64,000 bases of DNA. It comes from Arthrobacter livingstonensis (GTDB lineage Bacteria > Actinomycetota > Actinomycetes > Actinomycetales > Micrococcaceae). The DNA is taken from positions 1 through 64,000 of the forward strand of contig NZ_QJVD01000011.1 in assembly GCF_003219815.1 (NCBI RefSeq), given 5' to 3'. The stretch's first letter is position 1. The number at the start of each line of letters is the position of its first letter. The notes below the pieces were generated by a model that was not told where the DNA came from, did no database searches, and saw only the letters and a list, made by a program, of their open reading frames with translations. The translations under genes were made by a program, and so were the position numbers. Shown here piece by piece: positions 17,306 through 24,761 of the stretch.

Positions 17306-19216
17306 ATGTCCCTGAACGACTCCCCGAACGGCCGGAAATACAGTGACGAATACCAACGCAGCCTGGGCGACCCCGAGGGGTTTTGGCTGGAAGCGGCCCA
17401 AGCCGTGGAGTGGGTCACCGAACCCACCAGCGCCTACAGCGGTGTGGACGCACCGCTCACCCGCTGGTTCCCCGACGGCGAACTCAACACCGCCTGGAAC
17501 GCACTGGACCGGCACGTGGCCGCGGGCCGTGGAGACCAGCTGGCCCTGATCCACGATTCGGCCATGGTCGGCACAGTCACCACCTACACGTACAGCGAAC
17601 TCACCGCCGAGGTGGCGCGCTTCGCCGGCGTGCTCCGTGCCCAGGGCGTGGGCAGGGGCGACCGCGTGGTCATCTACCTGCCCATGATCCCGGAGGCAGC
17701 CATCGCCATGCTGGCCACCGCCCGCCTGGGTGCCATCCACTCCGTGGTCTTTGGCGGCTTTGCGGCCAACGAACTGGCCGTGCGCATCAGGGACGCCGCA
17801 CCAAAGGCCGTCGTCACCACTTCGGGCGGACTGGAACCGAACCGCCACGTGGAGTACCTGCCCACCGTCCATGAAGCGCTCGCCACGGCCGGCGCACCGG
17901 AGCTGCCCGTGATCGTCAAGCACCGTGACGGCTTCGCCACGGATCCTGCCGCCCTCGGCTGGAACCATGTGGACTGGGACGCCGCGCTCGCCGTTGCGCA
18001 GCCAGCGGGCCCCGTGACGGTCAAGGCGACGGACCCGCTGTACATCCTGTACACCTCCGGGACCACCGGCACGCCCAAGGGGGTGGTCCGCGACAACGGG
18101 GGACACGCCGTCGCACTTCTGTGGACCATGGCGAACCTTTACGACATCCACGCCGGGGACGTGTGGTGGACGGCGTCGGACGTGGGCTGGGTTGTGGGGC
18201 ACTCCTACATTGTGTACGGGCCGCTGCTGGCCGGCGCCACCACGGTCATGTACGAGGGCAAGCCCGTGGGCACCCCGGACGCCGGCGCGTTTTGGCGGGT
18301 CATTGAACAGCATGGCGTGAAGGCCCTGTTCACAGCGCCCACCGCCCTGCGCGCCATCCGCAAGATGGACCCGGAGGCGGAACTGCTCAAGGCGTACGAC
18401 GCCGGCTCGCTCCAAACGCTGTTCACCGCGGGGGAGCGGCTGGACACGGCCACGTTCCACTGGGCCTCGAAGGTGCTCGGCGTGCCCGTGGTGGACCACT
18501 GGTGGCAGACCGAAACGGGCTGGGGCATTGTGGGCAACCCGCGCGGCCTGGACCCGCTGCCCATCAAGGCCGGTTCGCCCACCCTGCCCATGCCCGGCTA
18601 CGATCTGCGCATTGTGGACGGTTACGGGGCCCCGGTGGGTGTGGGGGAGGAAGGCAACATCGTGCTGGGGCTGCCGTTGCCGCCGGGCACGCTGACCACC
18701 CTGTGGGGCGACGACCAACGTTATGTGGACTCCTATCTCAGCGCTTTTGACGGGTATTACGCCACCGGCGACTCCGGCTACGTGGACGGGGACGGCTACG
18801 TGTATGTCATGGGCCGCACCGACGACGTCATCAACGTGGCCGGCCACCGCCTCTCCACCGGCGCCATCGAGCAGGTGGTGGGCAAGCACCCGGCCGTGGC
18901 CGAATGCGCCGTGATCGGCGTGGCGGACGCACTGAAGGGCCAGAAGGCCGTGGGGTACGTGGTGCTCAAGAGCGGCGTGTCCATCGATCCGGATGCCCTT
19001 CAAAAGGAGCTGGTGGCCCTGGTCCGCAAAGAGATCGGTCCGGTGGCGGACTTCAAGAACGCCACCATCGTCGACGCGCTGCCCAAGACTCGTTCCGGGA
19101 AGATCCTGCGCAAGACCATGCGCCAGATCGCCGACGGCGACGACTACACGGTGCCCTCGACCATTGAGGACCCCTCCGTCATCGAGAACCTGGTCCCCAT
19201 CCTCTCCGCACGGTGA
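17306..19216 (+). CDS. prpE: Propionyl-CoA synthetase (acetyl-CoA synthetase-like)
   Basis: 636 residues from the ATG at 17306 with GGAGG five bases upstream. It activates propionate with ATP and CoA, feeding PrpC. ANL-superfamily motifs: P-loop YTSGTTGTPKG, the adenylate-binding WWQTETGWG region, hinge GRTDDVINVAGHR, and the C-terminal SGKILRKTMRQ with the Lys that is acetylated in homologues. An ACAS-N domain (about 15-75) is present. Divergent from gntR-prpDBC with shared operators. An acetyl-CoA synthetase role cannot be excluded from sequence alone, but context favours propionate. Confidence 0.92.
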   Translation: MSLNDSPNGRKYSDEYQRSLGDPEGFWLEAAQAVEWVTEPTSAYSGVDAPLTRWFPDGELNTAWNALDRHVAAGRGDQLALIHDSAMVGTVTTYTYSELTAEVARFAGVLRAQGVGRGDRVVIYLPMIPEAAIAMLATARLGAIHSVVFGGFAANELAVRIRDAAPKAVVTTSGGLEPNRHVEYLPTVHEALATAGAPELPVIVKHRDGFATDPAALGWNHVDWDAALAVAQPAGPVTVKATDPLYILYTSGTTGTPKGVVRDNGGHAVALLWTMANLYDIHAGDVWWTASDVGWVVGHSYIVYGPLLAGATTVMYEGKPVGTPDAGAFWRVIEQHGVKALFTAPTALRAIRKMDPEAELLKAYDAGSLQTLFTAGERLDTATFHWASKVLGVPVVDHWWQTETGWGIVGNPRGLDPLPIKAGSPTLPMPGYDLRIVDGYGAPVGVGEEGNIVLGLPLPPGTLTTLWGDDQRYVDSYLSAFDGYYATGDSGYVDGDGYVYVMGRTDDVINVAGHRLSTGAIEQVVGKHPAVAECAVIGVADALKGQKAVGYVVLKSGVSIDPDALQKELVALVRKEIGPVADFKNATIVDALPKTRSGKILRKTMRQIADGDDYTVPSTIEDPSVIENLVPILSAR

Positions 19217-19712
19217 GGTTCTGGGCCCGCTGCGGGCTCGCGAGCGGTGGGAGTGGCTGGGGAGCGCGGGCGGCTGGGGATAACGACGTGCTCTTCGTTG
19301 CGGATCGGTGCTGATCTAAAGGCTCAACATGGGGAGCGGGACCCCCTGACGCTTCCGGCGGCCGGCGTGGCGCTTATGCGCACTGCCAGCACTCTGGGGT
19401 TGCGCTTAGCGGAAGTAACGTTTCTTTGTGCGCAGGGCTGGAGTGTTGACGTTGCGCAACTTGTTCACTGGCGCAGCCCCAGCACTCTGGGGTTGCGCAT
19501 AGCGGAAGTAACGTTTCTTTGTGCGCAAGGGTGGGGTGCCGGGGTTGCGCATGGAAAACGCCGGCGCCAGTTGCCCGCCGGCCCGGGCCCCCTTGACGCC
19601 CCGGCGGGCCGGAGTAGGGTGCATATCAAGGCCCCCGCATCGGTGACGATGACGGGGGCGCAATGGCACAGCCCGCTGTGGAGGCGGCAGGGCCCGGTGA
19701 AGGGGACGTTCC
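19217..19712. other. Gene-free interval with direct repeats
   Basis: 496 bp between prpE and the acyl-CoA ligase. It carries a 49-bp direct repeat and several GTTGCGCA/TGCGCA octamers. Weak open frames are low-complexity shadows. No clear terminator with a T-run was found. Confidence 0.7.
19386..19527. repeat. 49-bp direct repeat, two copies 93 bp apart
   Basis: Copies at 19386-19434 and 19479-19527 differ at one base (T/A at the 21st position). Each contains GGTTGCGC near the middle, AGTAACGTTTC, and ends TGTGCGCA. Between and after them lie further GTTGCGCA words, including the palindrome GTTGCGCAAC. The arrangement resembles an intergenic repetitive element rather than a gene. Confidence 0.85.
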
Positions 19713-21422
19713 ATGGCGTACGACGCGAGCCTTTTCAAGGACTACTTCGAACACGACTTCACCTACGACGCCGGCTTCCGCCGTAATGTGGGCAGGTTTG
19801 GCCGGCAAGTGGCCATCGTCGACCCCGGGGCCGGGCGTGAATGGACGTACGCGGAGCTTGACGCCGACGTCAACAAGGTGGCCGCCGCCCTGGCGGGGCT
19901 GGGCGTGGGCGTTGGCAGCCACGTCGCCTACCAGCTGTTCAACTGTGTCGAATTCGCCTGGCTCTACCTGGCCACCCAACGCCTCGGCGCCGTCGGGGTG
20001 CCCATGAACTACCGCCTGGCCTCCGGCGAAACCGCGCTCATCCTGCGCGACAGCGACCCGGCCGTCTTCATCGTCGACGCCACGGTGGCTGGCGCGGCGC
20101 TCGCCGCCGTGAAAGCGGCAGGCTCGTCCGCCGTCGTGCTGACCGTGGGGGAGCGGGCTGCGGCAGGCACGGACGACGCCGGGCGGCCGGACTTCGTGCG
20201 ATCTTTCGCCGACGTCGTGGCCGCCGCCCCCGACGCACCGCCACAACGGCAGGGACAGGCCTCGACCTACGAGGAAACCACCCGGCTGTACACCTCCGGC
20301 ACCACCGGCCGGCCCAAGGGGGTGTCCCTGCCCTCGATCGTGGAGGTGATGAGCGCACACGACGTCATCATGCACTTTCCGCTCACCCCGCAGGACAGGA
20401 CGCTGAACATGACGCCCTGGTTCCACCGCGGCGGTCTGTATTCCGGCGGGCCGAACCCCTTGTTCTACGTGGGCGGCTCGGTGGTGCCGATGCGTGCCTT
20501 CGACCCGGCCACGGTGCTGGACTGGGTGGGCCGGTACGGGCTGACGTTCCTGATCGGCGCGCCAGTGTCCCTGGCCATGCTCGCCGACGAACAGGAAAGG
20601 AACCCGCAGGAGCTGTCCGGGCTGCGCGGCATCGTCACCATGGGCGCACCGCTGACAAAGGCCGCCGTGCTGCGCTACCAAAGCCTGCTCACACCGCGCA
20701 TCTTCAACGGCTACGGCACCACCGAGGCGTTCTGGAACACCTTCCTGCGCCCTGAGGACCTGCCCGCCCATGCCGGGACGGCTGGCCGGGCCTGCACGGA
20801 CGACGACGTTGCCCTCGTGAAGTTCTTCCCGGACCGGCGCGCCGAGCCGGACGAATTGGCGGCCCGGGACAACACGGAGCTGGGGGAGATCATCATGCGG
20901 ACCCCCAAGTCCGGCTTCAGCTACGCGAACCTGCCGGACATCAACGAGGAAAAGTTCGTGCACAACTGGCTGTACTCCGGGGACCTGGGCACCTGGGACG
21001 ACGACGGCTTCGTCACCATTGCGGGCCGCAGGGACGACATGATCATCTCCGGCGGCGAAAACATCCACCCCGTCCAGGTGGAGGAGGTGCTCGGCGCGCA
21101 CCCGGGTGTGCGGGACAGTGTGGTGGTGGGCCTGCCCGACGACCACTGGGGAGCCAAGGTGGTGGCGTACGTGGTCCGCCGCGACCCTGTCGGTGCCGCA
21201 GACGCCGCCACGGCCGAGGCACTGGAGCGGCACTGCCTGGCCAGCGTGGAGCTGTCCGACTTCAAGCGGCCCCGGGCCTACGCTTTTGTCGACAGCGTGC
21301 CGCTGACCGCCACCGGGAAGAAAATTCACTACCAACTGGCCGAACAAGCCGTGGGCGACCACGCCGCCGGGCTGTTTGAGGAACCGGCTGCGCGAGACGG
21401 CGGCGACGGGGAGAGACGGTGA
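19713..21422 (+). CDS. AMP-dependent acyl-CoA synthetase/ligase (ANL family)
   Basis: 569 residues, GAAGGGGACG before the ATG. Activates a carboxylic acid as acyl-AMP and transfers it to CoA or another thiol. Motifs: YTSGTTGRPKG P-loop near residue 190, NGYGTTEAFW, SGDLGTWDDDG, hinge region GRRDDMIISGGENIHP and C-terminal TATGKKIHY with the catalytic Lys. It resembles medium-chain or aryl acid-CoA ligases more than acetyl-CoA synthetase. The downstream ketosynthase overlaps by 4 bp, so both should be made together. The acid substrate is unknown. Confidence 0.88.
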   Translation: MAYDASLFKDYFEHDFTYDAGFRRNVGRFGRQVAIVDPGAGREWTYAELDADVNKVAAALAGLGVGVGSHVAYQLFNCVEFAWLYLATQRLGAVGVPMNYRLASGETALILRDSDPAVFIVDATVAGAALAAVKAAGSSAVVLTVGERAAAGTDDAGRPDFVRSFADVVAAAPDAPPQRQGQASTYEETTRLYTSGTTGRPKGVSLPSIVEVMSAHDVIMHFPLTPQDRTLNMTPWFHRGGLYSGGPNPLFYVGGSVVPMRAFDPATVLDWVGRYGLTFLIGAPVSLAMLADEQERNPQELSGLRGIVTMGAPLTKAAVLRYQSLLTPRIFNGYGTTEAFWNTFLRPEDLPAHAGTAGRACTDDDVALVKFFPDRRAEPDELAARDNTELGEIIMRTPKSGFSYANLPDINEEKFVHNWLYSGDLGTWDDDGFVTIAGRRDDMIISGGENIHPVQVEEVLGAHPGVRDSVVVGLPDDHWGAKVVAYVVRRDPVGAADAATAEALERHCLASVELSDFKRPRAYAFVDSVPLTATGKKIHYQLAEQAVGDHAAGLFEEPAARDGGDGERR

Positions 21423-22684
21423 GCGGCCGGCGGGACGGTGCACGGCGGGACGGCCGGGAGCGCGTGGTCATCACCGGCATCGGGGCACTGACGCCGCTGG
21501 GCAATACGGCGGGGGAGACCTGGGAGGCACTGTTGGCCGGGCGCAGCGGCGTGGACACCATCACGGCCTTCGACCCCGCCGGCCTGCCCACCACCATCGC
21601 CGCCGAGGTGAAGGGCTTCGACCCGTCCGCACTGCTGCCGGTCAAACGCCTCAACCGGTCCTCACGCTGCACCCAGCTGGCCATTGCCGCGGCCCGAGAG
21701 GCCGTGGCCGACGCCGGGTTGGGCTCCACGCTCGAAGGCACCGAGGCAGCCGTCGTCATCAACTGCGCCGTGGCCGGCTTCCCGGAGGTTGAGGAGGCCG
21801 TGCACGTGCTGGAGGCGCGCGGCGCCAGGTACGTCAGCCCCAGTTTCGTGGCGTCGTCGCTGACCAACATGGCAGCGTGCGAGGTTGCCATCGACCTTGG
21901 CGTGCACGGCTGGGTCAACGCCAGCGCACTCGCCTGCGCCAGCGGCACGCATGCGCTGCTGGAGGCGCGGCGGATCCTGCTCGAGGGCGATGCGGACGTG
22001 GTGGTGGCCGGCGGCGCAGACGCCGCCATTACGCCCGTCATGTTTGCCGGGCTCTCGTCCATGCGCGGGCTGTCCCGGAACAATGATTGCCCGCAGGAGG
22101 CCTCCCGCCCGTTCGACGCCGGACGGGACGGTTTCGTGTTTGGCGAGGGCGCCGTCGTGTTCACCCTGGAGCGGCTCTCCAGCGCCCGGGCGCGCGGCGC
22201 CCGGGTCTATGCAGAGGTGTCCGGCGGGGCCATGACGGCCGATGCCTTCCACATCGTCGCCCCCGACCCTGGCGGAACCTTCGCGGCCCGGGCCATTACG
22301 AAGACGCTGGAAACAGCGCAGCTGGACGCGTCCGGCGTCGAACTTGTCTGTGCCCACGGCACCTCCACCAGGGCCAACGACAAAACGGAAACCGCCGCCA
22401 TCCACCAGGCGTTTGGCGCCCATGCCCCTGCGCTCGCCGTCACGGCGCCCAAATCCATGGCCGGGCACCTGATCGGGGCGGCAGGGGCACTGGGGGCCCT
22501 GGTCTGCGTGCGCGCCATCACGGATTCGGCCGTACCGCCCACCATCAACTACACCAGCCCGGACCCGGAATGCGATCTCGATTACGTACCTAACGAGGCC
22601 CGCGCCATGGCCGTCCGGCACGCGGTGACCAACGCCTTCGGATTCGGCGGCCAAAACTGCGTGGTGGCCTTCTCCGCCGTTTGA
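21419..22684 (+). CDS. Beta-ketoacyl-ACP synthase II-like protein (FabF family)
   Basis: 421 residues, GTG start overlapping the ligase stop (GTGA). Thiolase-fold condensing enzyme. The Cys-His-His triad is complete: C173 (LACASGTHA), H313 (CAHGTSTRAND) and H350 (SMAGHLIGAAG). GFGGQN occurs near the C-terminus. It is not beside fabD, acpP or other fatty-acid synthase genes, so it is likely specialised rather than the housekeeping FabF. Coupling to an acyl ligase suggests a dedicated acyl chain or small-molecule product; this is inference. Its last 95 bp overlap the open frame of the convergent DUF559 gene. Confidence 0.88.
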   Translation: MSGRRDGARRDGRERVVITGIGALTPLGNTAGETWEALLAGRSGVDTITAFDPAGLPTTIAAEVKGFDPSALLPVKRLNRSSRCTQLAIAAAREAVADAGLGSTLEGTEAAVVINCAVAGFPEVEEAVHVLEARGARYVSPSFVASSLTNMAACEVAIDLGVHGWVNASALACASGTHALLEARRILLEGDADVVVAGGADAAITPVMFAGLSSMRGLSRNNDCPQEASRPFDAGRDGFVFGEGAVVFTLERLSSARARGARVYAEVSGGAMTADAFHIVAPDPGGTFAARAITKTLETAQLDASGVELVCAHGTSTRANDKTETAAIHQAFGAHAPALAVTAPKSMAGHLIGAAGALGALVCVRAITDSAVPPTINYTSPDPECDLDYVPNEARAMAVRHAVTNAFGFGGQNCVVAFSAV

Positions 22685-23669
22685 CCCCGTCCGCTCCCAC
22701 TGTTGAGGTTGGAGGAAACGCCCGCTCAAAAAACGGGCCTGTCCACCCTTGCACGCGGAGAGCATTGCGGACAAGCGCGACGACGGCCTTGTCGCCGTCG
22801 TTGTCCAGCATGGCTTTGGTGATCCTCAGCTGCTGCCAGCCAAGCCGTTCCATGAGCCGGTTGCGAGCTTCGTCAATTGCCTTTTGCCGTGCCGTCAGGT
22901 GATGCGCGCCGTCGTATTCCAAGGCGATCTTCCATTCCGGAAGGGCAAGGTCAGGCCAGGAGGCGTCGCTCCCATCGGCATCCACGACGACGTGGTTGAG
23001 GGTCAAGCCCGGGACGCCCGCCCTTTCCAGCGCCAGGCGGATCCGCTTTTCCGGGGGTGAGTTCGCGCCGACCCGGAGCAGGTCGGCGGCCTCACGCGCC
23101 TTGACGATTCCCCGTCGGTGGAACTCATGCCGCACGGACTCCCGCACCTCGAAAAGGTTCACCAGGGCCACCCGTTTCGGCCCAAAGATCCGATCATGTT
23201 CGCAGACCAGGAAGTCGCCGGCCGCGACAAGGTCATCAAGTTCGAGCATTGCAGCCAGATCCAGCCAGGTCCGCAGAGGCGACGTAACCGGCATCCCGCC
23301 AAGCAGGTCGACCTCGCCCGGCTTGAATCGCGTGTGGTGCCCGACTACGCCTGCCCGCCACGGGGGAGCGCTGGAGGCAACCTTGGAAATGTGGATTTCA
23401 AAGCTGCCGGCCAGCCACGGCGGAAGCGGGACGCCCCATAGCAGCGCGGCCGTGCTGTGGCTTGCCATTCCGCCCGGCGTGAGCTCCAGAAGCGGCCGGA
23501 CGCGGTCGGCTAACGGCTCCTGCACTCCCCACGGCACGCGGATGCAGCGGCCCGGCGTGTACAGGTCACGGCCAGCTGTCCGGCGCCGGCTGATGCCGTA
23601 GTCATCGGACTCACCCAGTGTGAAGGATCGTCCGCTCAACGAATCGGGGAGGGGCTGGGCCTTGATCAT
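22590..23669 (-). CDS. DUF559-type protein (PD-(D/E)XK nuclease-like C-terminal domain)
   Basis: 359 residues. The N-terminal ~180 residues resemble the region found in actinobacterial proteins annotated with DUF559 (GLARSTAALLWGVP-like sequence, here HSTAALLWGVPLPPW). The C-terminal part has WKIALEYDGAHH and GWQQLRITKAML, the elements of a Vsr/PD-(D/E)XK fold. Function is not established for this group. The last ~45 residues are very basic (RRRRPP and similar), overlap the antisense of the ketosynthase gene and pass through a dispersed repeat, so the natural stop may have been lost. GGAGGA abuts the ATG directly, which is unusually close. Confidence 0.75.
   Translation of the reverse strand: MIKAQPLPDSLSGRSFTLGESDDYGISRRRTAGRDLYTPGRCIRVPWGVQEPLADRVRPLLELTPGGMASHSTAALLWGVPLPPWLAGSFEIHISKVASSAPPWRAGVVGHHTRFKPGEVDLLGGMPVTSPLRTWLDLAAMLELDDLVAAGDFLVCEHDRIFGPKRVALVNLFEVRESVRHEFHRRGIVKAREAADLLRVGANSPPEKRIRLALERAGVPGLTLNHVVVDADGSDASWPDLALPEWKIALEYDGAHHLTARQKAIDEARNRLMERLGWQQLRITKAMLDNDGDKAVVALVRNALRVQGWTGPFFERAFPPTSTVGADGVKRRRRPPRSFGRRIRRRWSPRAGRPWRGPR
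22702..22723 (+). repeat. Diverged copy of the dispersed GTTGAG-TTGGAG element
   Basis: GTTGAGGTTGGAGGAAACG lies 17 bp after the ketosynthase stop and resembles the copy at 12689 and the 31-bp array unit. It is read through by the C-terminal tail of the DUF559 frame. Confidence 0.55.
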
Positions 23670-24062
23670 TCCTCCAGTCTGGCCGGAATTTGCTTTGGTT
23701 TCTTGAGTTATCCACAGTGTGCCGTCGGGCGTGAAGATGGCATCGCAAAAAAACGTCTGCTGGAGCGGTGGTTATCTCCAATGTCAACGGTTGCGGAGGT
23801 GGTTATCTCCAATCTCAACGCGGGGAGCGGTGGTTATCTCCAATGTCAACGGTTGCGGAGGTGGTTATCTCCAATCTCAACGCGGGGAGCGGTGGTTATC
23901 TCCAATGTCAACGGTTGCGGAGGTGGTTATCTCCAATCTCAACGCGGGGAGCGGTGGTTATCTCCAATGTCAACGGTTGCGGAGGTGGTTATCTCCAATC
24001 TCAACGCGGGGAGCGGTGGTTATCTCCAATGTCAACGCGGGGAGCGGTGGTTATCTCCAATC
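23670..24062. other. Gene-free interval holding the 31-bp array
   Basis: About 390 bp between the DUF559 start and the response-regulator stop. Apart from roughly 95 bp next to DUF559, where its promoter must lie, it is filled by a tandem repeat. Open frames through it are repeat translations. Confidence 0.8.
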
Positions 24063-24069
24063 TCAACGG
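23764..24069. repeat. Ten-copy tandem array, exact 31-bp period
   Basis: The core GGTTATCTCCAATSTCAACG starts at 23770, 23801, 23832, 23863, 23894, 23925, 23956, 23987, 24018 and 24049, always 31 bp apart. Units alternate between a G form (AATGTCAACG) with linker GTTGCGGAG and a C form (AATCTCAACG) with linker CGGGGAGCG, giving a 62-bp higher-order period for most of the array. The last C-form unit overlaps the 3' end of the response-regulator gene and supplies its stop codon. Linkers are not unique, so this is not CRISPR. Confidence 0.95.
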
Positions 24070-24761
24070 CGAAGCCAGCGGTATTCAAGCTCCGGCCGGC
24101 CGGGCGATCCGTGGCGGGGAGCCTTCGCCGCGGATCCGGTTTCCACCAGGTGGTCCAGATAGCGCCGGGCCGTGACCCGGGACATCGCCAGTCCCGCGGC
24201 AGCTTCGGTGGCTGAGGCGGGCGCGCCCTGGGCCCGCAGCCAGTCGGCCACGGCCCCGAGCGTCTCGGGCAGCATCCCCTTGGGCAGCTGCAGCTTCCCG
24301 CTGGGCCGCAATGTGGACAGGGCACGGTCAAGGGCATCCTGGCTGGTGTGCGACCGGTCCGCCAAGGCATAGTGGTAGCCCCGGTAGCTTTCCAGCTTTT
24401 CCCGGAACGCGGCGAACGTGAACGGCTTGATCAGGTAGGCGGTGATGCCCAGTGCGATGGCCGAGCGCACCACTTGGATTTCCTGCACGGCCGTGATGGC
24501 CACAACGTCCGGCACCAGCCCGAGCCCGTGGATGCGGCGCAGCAGGTCCAGGCCGTGCCCGTCGGTCAGGTTCATGTCCAGCAGCACCAGCTGGATGGGC
24601 GGGGTGGCGGGGTCGTTCAGTACGGCAAGCGCGGCCCCCATCCCGCCCGCGGTCGCGGCCACCTCAAAGCCGTCCAGGCGGCGCACATAGTCGGCGTGGG
24701 CAGCCAGGGCAATAGGTTCATCGTCCACCACCAGCAACCGGATGGGCATCGGTCCGCTCAT
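24063..24761 (-). CDS. Response regulator, CitB/DcuR family
   Basis: 232 residues. The receiver domain (about 8-125) has the phospho-acceptor D62 (LLDMNLTDG) and acidic pair DDE at 13-15. The C-terminus carries a winged-helix/HTH region (ATEAAAGLAMSRVTARRYLDHL) typical of the CitB/DcuR/DctR type. It overlaps the sensor kinase gene by 4 bp and its stop codon is inside the last unit of the 31-bp array. Probable target: the dctA promoter across the divergent region beyond the kinase. Confidence 0.93.
   Translation of the reverse strand: MSGPMPIRLLVVDDEPIALAAHADYVRRLDGFEVAATAGGMGAALAVLNDPATPPIQLVLLDMNLTDGHGLDLLRRIHGLGLVPDVVAITAVQEIQVVRSAIALGITAYLIKPFTFAAFREKLESYRGYHYALADRSHTSQDALDRALSTLRPSGKLQLPKGMLPETLGAVADWLRAQGAPASATEAAAGLAMSRVTARRYLDHLVETGSAAKAPRHGSPGRPELEYRWLRR

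Noticed and set aside
19406-19738. Minus-strand ORF of 110 codons
   Set aside because: It is a translation of the 49-bp direct repeat (KKRYFR stretches recur), with no other support.
23764-24069. CRISPR array
   Set aside because: Spacing is regular, but the intervening sequence is one of two recurring linkers rather than unique spacers, and no cas genes are nearby.
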